Positions 1 through 6,153 of a stretch of 10,575 bases of DNA are shown here, piece by piece (within the stretch, counting starts at the first letter, position 1; each line of letters starts with the position of its first letter). The stretch lies in assembly GCA_041917855.1 (NCBI GenBank), contig JAYRWT010000105.1:1-10575 (forward strand). Direction: 5' to 3'. The notes under the pieces were generated by a model, which ran no database searches, was not told the origin of the DNA, and worked only from the letters and a program-made list of their open reading frames with translations. Source of the stretch: CALBLZ01 sp041917855 (GTDB lineage Bacteria > Patescibacteriota > UBA1384 > CAILIB01). The position numbers and the translations under genes were made by a program.

Positions 1-69
1 AAAGAGAGCTGGAGCTGGAACAGTTCCTACTTTCTTTCCGGTTGTGTTGTAGAGTGAGAATTCTGTCAT
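1..69 (-). CDS. rplD: 50S ribosomal protein L4, N-terminal fragment cut by the window edge
   Basis: The first 23 codons of L4 are present, starting at the ATG at 69-67 and reading MTEFSLYNTTGKKVG and onward to the window edge. The order S10-L3-L4 is the canonical S10 operon order, which supports the call more than the short sequence does. L4 binds 23S rRNA and its long loop lines the peptide exit tunnel. In some bacteria L4 also represses its own operon, but nothing here shows that. An AAGGAG ribosome-binding site sits 5 nt before the ATG and overlaps the stop codon of rplC (TAAGGAG), so the two genes are 9 nt apart and probably translationally coupled. Confidence 0.9.
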   Translation of the reverse strand, partial: MTEFSLYNTTGKKVGTVPAPALF

Positions 70-78
70 GGTTGCTCC

Positions 79-684
79 TTACATGTGGGACAGCTCAACC
101 AGTGCACCACGAGAACCAGGCACAGGTCCAGATACGAGTAGAATGTTCTGCTCAGGCAGAATGTCGACAACAACAACGTTGCGCAGAGTAATCTGCTCAA
201 CGCCAAGGTGTCCTGGCTGCTTCTTACCCTTAAGCACGTGCTGAGGGTACATGGAGCCGTTTGAACCAGGGCGACGATGGTGGTCTGAACCGTGAGTTTC
301 AGGACCTCGCTTAAAGTTGTGGCGCTTAATTACGCCGGCAAAACCCTTACCCTTGGATACGCCGCCAAGCTTGAGCTTGTCGCCGATAGTAAGAGAATCA
401 AGGCCAACCTTTTGACCAACCTCAAACTCACTTACATCTGCAACGCGAAACTCGCGGACATACTTAGGAACAGCAGGTAGCTTTGAGTGCTGACCAGCAT
501 ATGGTTTATTTGGGTGACGCTCCAGGCCAGTCGCAATCTGAACAGCGGTGTAGCCGTCTTTTTCAGTGGTACGACACGCAGAAACGTAGCAGTCGTCGAT
601 GCGCACTGCAGTCACTGGAATAGTGCGACCCTGCTCATTGAAGACGCGGGTCATGCCAAGTTTATAACCGAGTAATGGGCTCAT
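79..684 (-). CDS. rplC: 50S ribosomal protein L3
   Basis: This is a complete L3 of 201 residues, a normal length for the family. L3 is an early-assembly protein of the large subunit, and its extended loop reaches toward the peptidyl transferase centre. The family signature is visible: the N-terminal LLGYKLGMTRVF, the KGKGFAG segment in the middle, and the loop with HHRRPGSNGS followed by KGKKQPGHLG. The loop has the shorter Bacillus-like spacing and lacks the Gln that PrmB methylates in E. coli. The ATG at 684-682 has GGAG 6 nt upstream. The gene lies 51 nt after rpsJ with no visible promoter or terminator between them, so it should be co-transcribed with tuf and rpsJ. Confidence 0.97.
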   Translation of the reverse strand: MSPLLGYKLGMTRVFNEQGRTIPVTAVRIDDCYVSACRTTEKDGYTAVQIATGLERHPNKPYAGQHSKLPAVPKYVREFRVADVSEFEVGQKVGLDSLTIGDKLKLGGVSKGKGFAGVIKRHNFKRGPETHGSDHHRRPGSNGSMYPQHVLKGKKQPGHLGVEQITLRNVVVVDILPEQNILLVSGPVPGSRGALVELSHM

Positions 685-735
685 GGGAATCTCCGAACAT
701 GGCGCAGGGCCAGAGGTTCTGCAAGGTTACGTTCG

Positions 736-1053
736 TTACATTTTGATCTCGATGTCGACACCAGCCGGCAAATCGAGATTCATTAGTGAATCAATGGTTG
801 AAGATGTAGGTTCTACTACGTCGATTAGACGCTTGTGAATACGCATTTCAAACTGTTCTCGTGAATCCTTATCAACGTGAGGACTACGTAGAACGGTTGT
901 TACCTTACGGTCGGTAGGCAGTGGAATTGGTCCTACAACCTTAGCACCAGAACGTACAGCAGTTTCAATAATGTGCTTTGCAGACTTATCGATAATACGG
1001 TAGTCGTATGCCTTTAGGCGGATGCGGATTTTTTGCTTAGTAGCGTCTGGCAT
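736..1053 (-). CDS. rpsJ: 30S ribosomal protein S10 (NusE)
   Basis: This is a complete S10 of 105 residues, close to the usual 100-105. Family segments are clear: KIRIRLKAYDYRIID near the start, then VVGPIPLPTDRKVTTVLRSPHVDKDSREQFEMRIHKRLIDV. S10 sits in the head of the small subunit and, as NusE, also joins transcription antitermination complexes with NusB. The ATG at 1053-1051 has no Shine-Dalgarno motif at normal distance. The bases just before it (GTAACTACTACAC) contain no purine-rich run, and the nearest good motifs lie inside hairpins further upstream (1054-1107). The gene follows tuf by 61 nt and precedes rplC. The call is secure; only the mode of initiation is unusual. Confidence 0.97.
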   Translation of the reverse strand: MPDATKQKIRIRLKAYDYRIIDKSAKHIIETAVRSGAKVVGPIPLPTDRKVTTVLRSPHVDKDSREQFEMRIHKRLIDVVEPTSSTIDSLMNLDLPAGVDIEIKM

Positions 1054-1107
1054 GTGTAGTAGTTACTGTACACACGAACTCCGCCCTCCTTGGGCGGAGC
1101 TACGTGT
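1054..1107 (-). promoter_or_regulatory. Two stacked hairpins in the tuf-rpsJ spacer that hold the rpsJ ribosome-binding motifs
   Basis: In the transcript, a perfect 8-bp GC-rich stem (1099-1092 with 1086-1079, CUCCGCCC/GGGCGGAG) has an AAGGA loop. A short outer stem, ACACG/CGUGU (1072-1076 with 1103-1107 on the plus strand), could extend it. A second weaker stem pairs GUGUA with UACAC (1073-1069 with 1058-1054) and ends directly at the rpsJ ATG; it competes with the outer stem for bases 1072-1073. AAGGAGG is 31 nt from the ATG, too far in linear distance. GGAG at 1082-1079 is followed by 5 nt, the second hairpin, then the ATG. No U run follows the strong stem, so it is not an ordinary terminator. 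The regulatory role is inferred. Confidence 0.5.
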
Positions 1108-1114
1108 AGACAAT

Positions 1115-2293
1115 CTATTTTACGATCTTGGTTACAACTCCAGATCCTACGGTACGACCACCTTCGCGAATAGCGAAGCGAGTACCATCTTCTAGAGCGA
1201 TAGGAGCAATCAGCTTAACATTCATCTTAACGGTATCGCCTGGCATAACCATTTCAACACCTGCTGGTAGCTCAACCTCACCGGTTACGTCAGTTGTACG
1301 AACGTAGAACTGAGGCTTATAACCCTTCATGAAAGGAGTATGACGGCCGCCTTCTTCCTTGCTAAGTACGTATACTTCAGATTCGAAGTCGGTGTGAGGA
1401 GTAATAGAACCTACCTTAGAGATAACCTGACCGCGCTCGATATCATCGCGCTCAACACCACGCAGCAGAATACCCACGTTGTCACCTGCCTGACCCTGGT
1501 CAAGCTGCTTGCGGAACATTTCTACACCGGTAACAACTACCTTCTTGGTAGCCTTGATACCAACGATTTCGATTTCTTCACCTACCTTAACCATACCGCG
1601 CTCGATACGACCGGTAGCAACGGTACCACGACCCTTAATGGAGAAAACGTCTTCAACTGGCATAAGCAGAGGCTTGTCAGTCTCACGGGTTGGCTCTGGT
1701 ACGTAGGTATCAAGAGCGTTTACAAGCTCCATGATAGCTTCTTCGTACTTTGCGTCGCCATCTAGAGCCTTAAGGGCAGAACCCTTGATTACTGGAACTT
1801 CATCACCTGGGAAGCCGTACTTTGAAAGGAGGTCACGAACTTCTACTTCTACGAGCTCTAGAAGATCTGGATCGGCCATGTCTACTTTGTTCAGGAAGAC
1901 TACGATGTTCTTTACACCAACCTGAGAAGCAAGCAGGATGTGCTCACGGGTCTGAGGCATTGGACCATCTGCAGCAGATACTACTAGGATAGCAGCGTCC
2001 ATCTGAGCAGCACCGGTGATCATGTTCTTTACGTAGTCAGCGTGACCAGGACAGTCAACGTGAGCGTAGTGACGAGTCTCTGACTCGTACTCCTGGTGAG
2101 AAGTGGCGATGGTAATACCACGAGCCTTTTCTTCTGGAGCAGAATCGATATCTGCGTAGTTACGCGCCTTAGCAAGGCCCTTCTTAGAGAGAACGTGGGT
2201 AATAGCAGCAGTAAGAGTTGTCTTACCGTGGTCTACGTGACCAATGGTACCAACGTTTACGTGCGGCTTGTCGCGCTTAAACACTTCTGCCAT
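1115..2293 (-). CDS. tuf: Translation elongation factor EF-Tu
   Basis: This is a complete EF-Tu of 392 residues (family about 390-400). It is a GTPase that delivers aminoacyl-tRNA to the ribosomal A site and is recycled by EF-Ts. All G motifs are present: GHVDHGKT (18-25), RGIT (58-61), DCPGH (80-84, with catalytic His84), NKVD (135-138) and SAL (172-174). Domains 2 and 3 follow, with RGTVATGRIERG and the tRNA-contacting RHTPFMKGYKPQFYVRTTD near the C-terminus. The ATG at 2293 has AAAGGAG 4 nt upstream. Two promoters lie in the 131 nt after radC, and rpsJ follows after 61 nt. EF-Tu therefore leads the S10 operon instead of closing an uninterrupted rpsL-rpsG-fusA-tuf str operon. It is the only tuf copy in the window. 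Confidence 0.99.
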   Translation of the reverse strand: MAEVFKRDKPHVNVGTIGHVDHGKTTLTAAITHVLSKKGLAKARNYADIDSAPEEKARGITIATSHQEYESETRHYAHVDCPGHADYVKNMITGAAQMDAAILVVSAADGPMPQTREHILLASQVGVKNIVVFLNKVDMADPDLLELVEVEVRDLLSKYGFPGDEVPVIKGSALKALDGDAKYEEAIMELVNALDTYVPEPTRETDKPLLMPVEDVFSIKGRGTVATGRIERGMVKVGEEIEIVGIKATKKVVVTGVEMFRKQLDQGQAGDNVGILLRGVERDDIERGQVISKVGSITPHTDFESEVYVLSKEEGGRHTPFMKGYKPQFYVRTTDVTGEVELPAGVEMVMPGDTVKMNVKLIAPIALEDGTRFAIREGGRTVGSGVVTKIVK

Positions 2294-2326
2294 GGTGCTC
2301 CTTTCAGCTTCCTGACTTAGTACTTT

Positions 2327-2355
2327 TGTATAGGTTTAAATAGGGTTCGATGCAA
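2327..2355 (-). promoter_or_regulatory. Predicted proximal promoter P2 of tuf (TTGCAT-N17-TATACA)
   Basis: On the minus strand a -35-like TTGCAT (2355-2350) and a -10 TATACA (2332-2327) are separated by exactly 17 bp. Transcription would start near 2320 and give a leader of about 27 nt that still carries the AAAGGAG site of tuf. It lies about 64 bp downstream of the stronger P1 and overlaps the sequence that would fold in the P1 leader. The call rests on motif match and spacing only. Confidence 0.5.
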
Positions 2356-2380
2356 GCCACAAATAAACGCGGCCTGAACC
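2344..2380 (-). promoter_or_regulatory. Foldable leader segment of the P1 tuf transcript
   Basis: In the P1 transcript GGUUC (2380-2376) can pair with GAACC (2348-2344). Inside that, AGGCCGC and GUGGCUU form a second 7-bp stem, with two G-U pairs, around an 8-nt loop. No U run follows, so this is not a terminator. It may act in mRNA stability or leader regulation, or it may be incidental; the P2 -35 element overlaps its 3' side. Confidence 0.3.
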
Positions 2381-2390
2381 GTTCTCAGCA

Positions 2391-2420
2391 AGTATAGCCA
2401 GAAGTGTATAGCCTTGTCAA
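2391..2420 (-). promoter_or_regulatory. Strong predicted promoter P1 of the tuf-rpsJ-rplC-rplD unit (TTGACA-N18-TATACT)
   Basis: A consensus -35 TTGACA (2420-2415) and a near-consensus -10 TATACT (2396-2391) are 18 bp apart on the minus strand. The predicted start is near 2384, giving a leader of about 90 nt. The -35 begins 5 nt after the radC stop codon. This is the best sigma-70-type match seen in the window, as expected for EF-Tu and the S10 operon. Confidence 0.85.
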
Positions 2421-2424
2421 CTGG

Positions 2425-3156
2425 TTAACTACTCTGGGCGTTTTGGAGGCAACTTACGGCTTGTTCGGTGGTGAGAATTACGTGATCAAGAAGTGGGATA
2501 CCTAGGAGCTCACCTGCTTCGAGCATTGCTTTGGTGAAGGAGATATCGGCTTCACTTGGTGTAGGATCACCAGATGGATGATTATGTACCAGGATTATAG
2601 CCACGGCTGAGCGAGCGGCAGCTGATTGGAACACCTCTTTAGGTGCTATATGCAGAGTATTTGCACTGCCGAGTGAGAGGGTTTCTTCGTGAAATACTTG
2701 GTAGCGTGAATTAAGTAACAGTACTTTAAGCTGCTCTTTTGGTAATACAGCCATGCCTCTGCAATGTTTTTGCACATCTTGTATACTCTGCACTACTGGC
2801 AACGGATTAGATGCTGGAGTGTAGATGCGCTTACCCAAAGCCAGAATAGCGGTAATTTTTGTTGCCTGTTCTGAAGTAACACCTAGTAAAGCCTGTACTT
2901 CATCTACTGTGGCTAAATTAGCTAACAGTGGCGTGCCGTAGTGAGAGATTTTGTCACTGAGGCCCGGTATTTCGCCAACCGCAAGCTGTAGCAACTCCTG
3001 AAGCGCCAGTGGGTCAGGACCATACCGACGCAGACTTTCTGCAGGCTGTATTAGTGGCTGATCACGTAATATGTAGTGACTGACCGGTATTACATACCCA
3101 TCAGTTTGGTCTGTGGCCGCACTGTATACTGGAAGCTTGAGGGAAAGGCTGTACAT
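2425..3156 (-). CDS. radC: RadC-family JAB/MPN domain protein
   Basis: This 243-residue protein belongs to the RadC (UPF0758) family. The C-terminal JAB/MPN domain carries the metal-site signature H-x-H-x7-S-x2-D, seen as HNHPSGDPTPSEAD (His191, His193, Ser201, Asp204). The upstream acidic residue of the family is probably Glu141 in KEQLKVLLLNSRYQVF. Residues about 38-112 match the helical N-terminal part (PAESLRRYGPDPLALQELL). The first 35 or so residues are an extension I do not recognise. RadC proteins are often linked to recombination or competence, but the original radiation-repair role in E. coli was not upheld and the biochemical function is unsettled. The ATG at 3156 is the only plausible start (an in-frame TAG lies 4 codons upstream) and has no Shine-Dalgarno motif. 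The gene sits alone between the fusA terminator and the tuf promoters. Confidence 0.95.
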   Translation of the reverse strand: MYSLSLKLPVYSAATDQTDGYVIPVSHYILRDQPLIQPAESLRRYGPDPLALQELLQLAVGEIPGLSDKISHYGTPLLANLATVDEVQALLGVTSEQATKITAILALGKRIYTPASNPLPVVQSIQDVQKHCRGMAVLPKEQLKVLLLNSRYQVFHEETLSLGSANTLHIAPKEVFQSAAARSAVAIILVHNHPSGDPTPSEADISFTKAMLEAGELLGIPLLDHVILTTEQAVSCLQNAQSS

Positions 3157-3162
3157 ACAGCT

Positions 3163-3190
3163 ATACTACAGAAATTTGCCTAAACCCCAA
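3163..3190 (-). promoter_or_regulatory. Predicted leaderless promoter of radC (TTGGGG-N16-TAGTAT)
   Basis: TAGTAT (3168-3163) fits the TANNNT form of a -10 element. Exactly 6 nt (AGCTGT) separate it from the radC ATG, so the normal start of transcription would be the A of the ATG. A weak -35 candidate, TTGGGG (3190-3185), lies 16 bp upstream. The fusA terminator just upstream means radC needs its own promoter, and the absence of a ribosome-binding site fits a leaderless message. Confidence 0.45.
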
Positions 3191-3202
3191 AGAATCTGAC
3201 AC

Positions 3203-3233
3203 AAAAATACCACCCATTTCTGGGTGGTATTTT
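3203..3233 (-). terminator. Intrinsic terminator of the rpsG-fusA unit
   Basis: A perfect 13-bp stem (3233-3221 with 3216-3204 in the transcript, AAAATACCACCCA/TGGGTGGTATTTT) is closed by a GAAA tetraloop. Its 3' arm runs into TTTTT. It begins 22 nt after the fusA stop codon. The plus strand also ends in TTTT, so it could work weakly in both directions, but no plus-strand gene needs it. Confidence 0.95.
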
Positions 3234-3255
3234 GTAAGCGTCAGAATTGCATCTA

Positions 3256-5361
3256 CTACTTAACCTTGCCATCCATAATCTGCTGCTGCACATTTGCAGG
3301 AACTTCAGCATAGTGAGCAAACTCCATGGTGTAGAAGCCACGTCCCTGGCTGGATGAGCGCAGAGTGGTGGCGTACCCAAACATGTTGGCCAGTGGAACT
3401 TGAGCATCGATAACCTTAACACCACCGGGGCGATCGGTTGACCCCATAATTTGACCACGGCGAGCGTTAATGTCGCCCATAACATCACCAAAGTATTCTT
3501 CTGGAACCAGAACTTCTACTTTCATGATTGGCTCAAGAATGGCTGGGTTAGCTCGCTTTACTGCATCTTGTACCGCCATGCTACCAGCAATCTTAAAGGC
3601 CATTTCTGAAGAGTCTACATCGTGGAAGGAGCCGTCTTTCAGGGTAACCTTAACGTCTAGTACTGGGTAGCCTGCAAGAACACCACGCTCAAGAGCTTCG
3701 CGCATACCTTCTTCGGCAGGTTTAATGAATTCCTTAGGAATAGCACCACCAACAATCTTGTTCTCAAAGACGAATCCAGCACCGCGCTCGGCAGGCTCCA
3801 TATCAATCACAACGTGACCAAACTGACCACGACCACCTGACTGGCGGACAAACTTACCGTCAATATTTTGAACCCCCTGACGAATAGCTTCTTTGTAGGC
3901 AACCTGCGGCTGACCAACATTTGCCTCAACTTTGAACTCACGCTTCATGCGATCAACAATAATTTCAAGGTGAAGCTCACCCATTCCAGCGATCAGCGTT
4001 TGACCTGTTTCGTGGTTGGTAGAGATGCGGAAGGTAGGATCTTCTTCGGCCAAGCGTGAAAGGGCAATACCCATCTTTTCTTGGTCGGCCTTAGTCTTAG
4101 GCTCAATTGACTGCTGAATCACCGGATCGGCAAAGTTAATTGACTCAAGTAGGATCTGGTTAGCCTGGTCGGAAAGAGTGTTGCCGGTAGTGGTGTACTT
4201 CAGACCGATAGCTGCAGCAATCTCACCTGCGTACACTTCTTCTACATCCTCACGACTGTTAGCATGCAAGCGCACAATGCGGCCAATGCGCTCCTGCTCA
4301 CCCTTACTGGTGTTATATACGTAGGAACCAGCCTTGAGCTTTCCTGAGTACACGCGGAAGAAGCAAAGTTTACCAACGAATGGATCGGTAGCAATCTTAA
4401 AGGCAAGAGCGGTAAATGGCTCATTGTCATCAGCCTTACGCTCGATTGGCTCTTCGGTCTTAGGGTTGGTGCCTTTAACTGGAGGAATGTCGAGTGGGCT
4501 TGGTAGGTACTCAACTACGGCGTCGAGCATGGACTGTACACCCTTGTTCTTGAGCGCAGTACCACAGAGTACCGGCACTAGGCTTCCGGTCAGCGTACCC
4601 TTACGGATACCAGCACGCATTTCTTCAATTGTGAGCTCTTCACCTGCAAAGAATTTTTCCATGTAGGCGTCATCTTGTTCGCAGATCTTTTCGATCAGCT
4701 TAGCGCGGTACTCATCGTACTGAGCTTGGTAGTCTGCTGGTACATCAGTATCCTCGAACAGCTTGCCCATGTCATCTTTGTAGATGCGAGCCTTACCGGT
4801 TACAAGGTCGATGATACCGCTAAAGTCAGCCTCGGAGCCAATAGGCAGCTGAATAGGTACTGCGTTTGGAGTCAGACGGTTGATGATTGACTGGTAGGCC
4901 TTCATAAAGTCAGCACCCATGCGGTCTAGCTTGTTGATGAAGCAGATGCGTGGCACCTTGTAATCATCAGCTTGGCGCCATACGGTCTCTGACTGAGGCT
5001 CTACACCGGCCACACCATCGAACACAACGACACCGCCGTCGAGTACGCGCAACGAGCGCTGCACCTCTACTGTAAAGTCTACGTGACCTGGGGTATCGAT
5101 GATATTCAAGCGATGGGTGTCCTTACCTGGACGAGTGGTTGGGGTCCAGAAGGCGGTGGTAGCGGCAGAGGTAATGGTAATACCGCGCTCCTGCTCCTGT
5201 TCCATCCAGTCCATAGTGGCAGCACCATCGTGCACTTCACCAATTTTGTGGGTTTTACCGGTGTAGTAGAGCACACGCTCGGTGGTGGTAGTTTTACCAG
5301 CGTCGATGTGGGCAATAATACCGATATTGCGAACTTTCTCTAGTGGATACTCACGAGCCAT
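3256..5361 (-). CDS. fusA: Translation elongation factor EF-G
   Basis: This is a complete EF-G of 701 residues (family about 690-705), the GTPase that drives ribosomal translocation and, with RRF, ribosome recycling. Visible motifs are AHIDAGKT (17-24), RGITIT (59-64), DTPGH (89-93) and NKLD (143-146), then the domain II segment FKIATDPFVGKL. Domain IV begins near RGQFGHVVIDMEP and contains GYPVLDVKVTL, and the domain V segment MFGYATTLRSSSQGRG follows. The start is the ATG at 5361, giving MAREYPLEKVRNIG. An in-frame ATG 17 codons further upstream encodes residues foreign to EF-G and reads through the AAGGAG site that sits 4 nt before 5361. The first 11 nt overlap the end of the upstream small membrane gene, so translation is probably coupled. 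A strong terminator follows. Confidence 0.98.
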   Translation of the reverse strand: MAREYPLEKVRNIGIIAHIDAGKTTTTERVLYYTGKTHKIGEVHDGAATMDWMEQEQERGITITSAATTAFWTPTTRPGKDTHRLNIIDTPGHVDFTVEVQRSLRVLDGGVVVFDGVAGVEPQSETVWRQADDYKVPRICFINKLDRMGADFMKAYQSIINRLTPNAVPIQLPIGSEADFSGIIDLVTGKARIYKDDMGKLFEDTDVPADYQAQYDEYRAKLIEKICEQDDAYMEKFFAGEELTIEEMRAGIRKGTLTGSLVPVLCGTALKNKGVQSMLDAVVEYLPSPLDIPPVKGTNPKTEEPIERKADDNEPFTALAFKIATDPFVGKLCFFRVYSGKLKAGSYVYNTSKGEQERIGRIVRLHANSREDVEEVYAGEIAAAIGLKYTTTGNTLSDQANQILLESINFADPVIQQSIEPKTKADQEKMGIALSRLAEEDPTFRISTNHETGQTLIAGMGELHLEIIVDRMKREFKVEANVGQPQVAYKEAIRQGVQNIDGKFVRQSGGRGQFGHVVIDMEPAERGAGFVFENKIVGGAIPKEFIKPAEEGMREALERGVLAGYPVLDVKVTLKDGSFHDVDSSEMAFKIAGSMAVQDAVKRANPAILEPIMKVEVLVPEEYFGDVMGDINARRGQIMGSTDRPGGVKVIDAQVPLANMFGYATTLRSSSQGRGFYTMEFAHYAEVPANVQQQIMDGKVK

Positions 5362-5599
5362 GGTTCTCCTTTTTGCTTTTCTTAATAAGGATAAAGATAG
5401 TTGAGATAGCAATACCTACAATTGATACAAGCCAGAGAAGTGTAGAGTACCAAACAAAGTCACTCACACTGCTTGCTGCTGGAATATAGTCGTAGTAGGT
5501 TTTTCCACCAAATGCTTCTGATGGGATATAGCCAAGGTAAAGCTGATGCAGGCTAGTAGCCAGGAAGGTAGCAACTGAAATGTAGAGTACCTTCTTCAT
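5351..5599 (-). CDS. Small two-helix membrane protein of unknown function, coupled to rpsG and fusA
   Basis: I do not recognise this 82-residue protein. It begins MKKVLYISVATFLATSL and has two hydrophobic stretches, about residues 4-25 and 48-72. A polar, Tyr-rich linker (GGKTYYDYIP) lies between them and a strongly basic tail (KKSKKENH) follows. The positive tail suggests the C-terminus is in the cytoplasm; the first stretch could instead be an uncleaved signal anchor. The ATG at 5599 lies 4 nt after the rpsG stop and lacks its own ribosome-binding site, so ribosomes finishing rpsG probably re-initiate there. Its last codons contain the AAGGAG of fusA, and its TGA lies 11 nt inside fusA. The layout argues for a real gene, because the 242-nt gap left otherwise would be unusual in this compact unit. 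A longer reading from an ATG further upstream would overlap rpsG and is unlikely. Confidence 0.75.
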   Translation of the reverse strand: MKKVLYISVATFLATSLHQLYLGYIPSEAFGGKTYYDYIPAASSVSDFVWYSTLLWLVSIVGIAISTIFILIKKSKKENHGS

Positions 5600-5603
5600 A
5601 TAC

Positions 5604-6077
5604 TTAGTGACGTGCAAAGTGGGCAAAGGCACGATTTGCCTCGGCCATGCGGTGGGTTTCGTCCTTTTTGCGCACAGCAGAACCCTCGCCGTTGTAGGCT
5701 GCAATAAGCTCGGCGGCCAGTTTGTCCGCCATTGGCTTGCCCTTGGTGTTGCGGGCTGCATCGAGCATCCAGCGCAGTGCAAGCATTAAGCGACGCTGAC
5801 GAGGAACCTCTACAGGAACCTGCATGTTAGCACCACCAACGCGACGACCGCGCACCTCTACTACAGGGGTAACATTCTTAAGCGCACCTTCTAGGGCTGC
5901 AAGTGGTTCAACACCAAGCTTTTCAGCGGCCTTCTCGATTGCGCCATAGGCAATCTTGCGAGCAACGGTCTTTTTGCCGTTCTCCATGATGTAGTTCACC
6001 ATTTTGGTGACAGTAACAGATCCGTATACAGGATCTGGAGCCAACTCACGCTGGCCGATAGTTCGTCCTCGGGACAT
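5604..6077 (-). CDS. rpsG: 30S ribosomal protein S7
   Basis: This is a complete S7 of 157 residues (usual about 156). S7 is a primary 16S rRNA-binding protein that nucleates the head of the small subunit and touches the E-site tRNA. Typical segments are MSRGRTIGQRELAPDPVYGS at the start, VEVRGRRVGGANMQVPVEV in the middle and RMAEANRAFAHFARH at the C-terminus. The ATG at 6077 has AGGAGA upstream with a rather long spacer of about 10 nt after GGAG. The gene has its own predicted promoter at 6154-6182 with a leader of about 70 nt. In most bacteria rpsG directly follows rpsL in one operon; here 504 bp with a divergent gene separate them. A small membrane gene follows after 4 nt. Confidence 0.98.
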   Translation of the reverse strand: MSRGRTIGQRELAPDPVYGSVTVTKMVNYIMENGKKTVARKIAYGAIEKAAEKLGVEPLAALEGALKNVTPVVEVRGRRVGGANMQVPVEVPRQRRLMLALRWMLDAARNTKGKPMADKLAAELIAAYNGEGSAVRKKDETHRMAEANRAFAHFARH

Positions 6078-6090
6078 ATGCGGAAATCTC

Positions 6091-6141
6091 CTAATTACTT
6101 ATGTGAGCGCTTCTTCCCTCGGAGCGAGGTACTGCACTCAT
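6091..6141 (-). CDS. Possible 16-codon leader peptide ahead of rpsG
   Basis: An open frame of 16 codons, MSAVPRSEGRSAHISN, starts at the ATG at 6141 and ends in a TAG that shares bases with the AGGAG of rpsG. GAGG lies 5 nt before the ATG, but the predicted transcription start (about 6147) would remove most of it and leave only some 6 nt of leader. A small hairpin (CCTCG-loop-CGAGG, 6129-6117) lies inside the frame. A 16-codon open frame occurs easily by chance, so this is a candidate only. If translated, it would deliver ribosomes to the rpsG start region. Confidence 0.3.
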   Translation of the reverse strand: MSAVPRSEGRSAHISN

Positions 6142-6153
6142 TAATTCCTCTGC

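Noticed and set aside
1079..1099. Strong GC-rich hairpin after tuf as a transcription terminator
   Set aside because: The minus-strand sequence after the stem is GTTCGTGTG with no T run, and rpsJ, rplC and rplD downstream have no other promoter.
1340..1765. A 141-codon plus-strand frame inside tuf, and similar long frames inside fusA and rpoC
   Set aside because: They are antisense shadows of highly conserved genes, with no ribosome-binding site and no recognisable protein features.
3149..3171. LexA/SOS box upstream of radC
   Set aside because: No CTGT-N8-ACAG spacing is present; the CTGT and ACAG elements found are 4 or 15 nt apart.
5362..5412. A longer EF-G starting at an ATG 17 codons upstream (718 residues)
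   Set aside because: The extra residues do not look like EF-G, they read through the AAGGAG site, and MAREYPLEKVRNIG is the normal family start.
5600..5782. N-terminally extended version of the two-helix membrane protein
   Set aside because: The extension lies entirely inside rpsG in another frame, is not hydrophobic, and reads like an out-of-frame shadow of S7.
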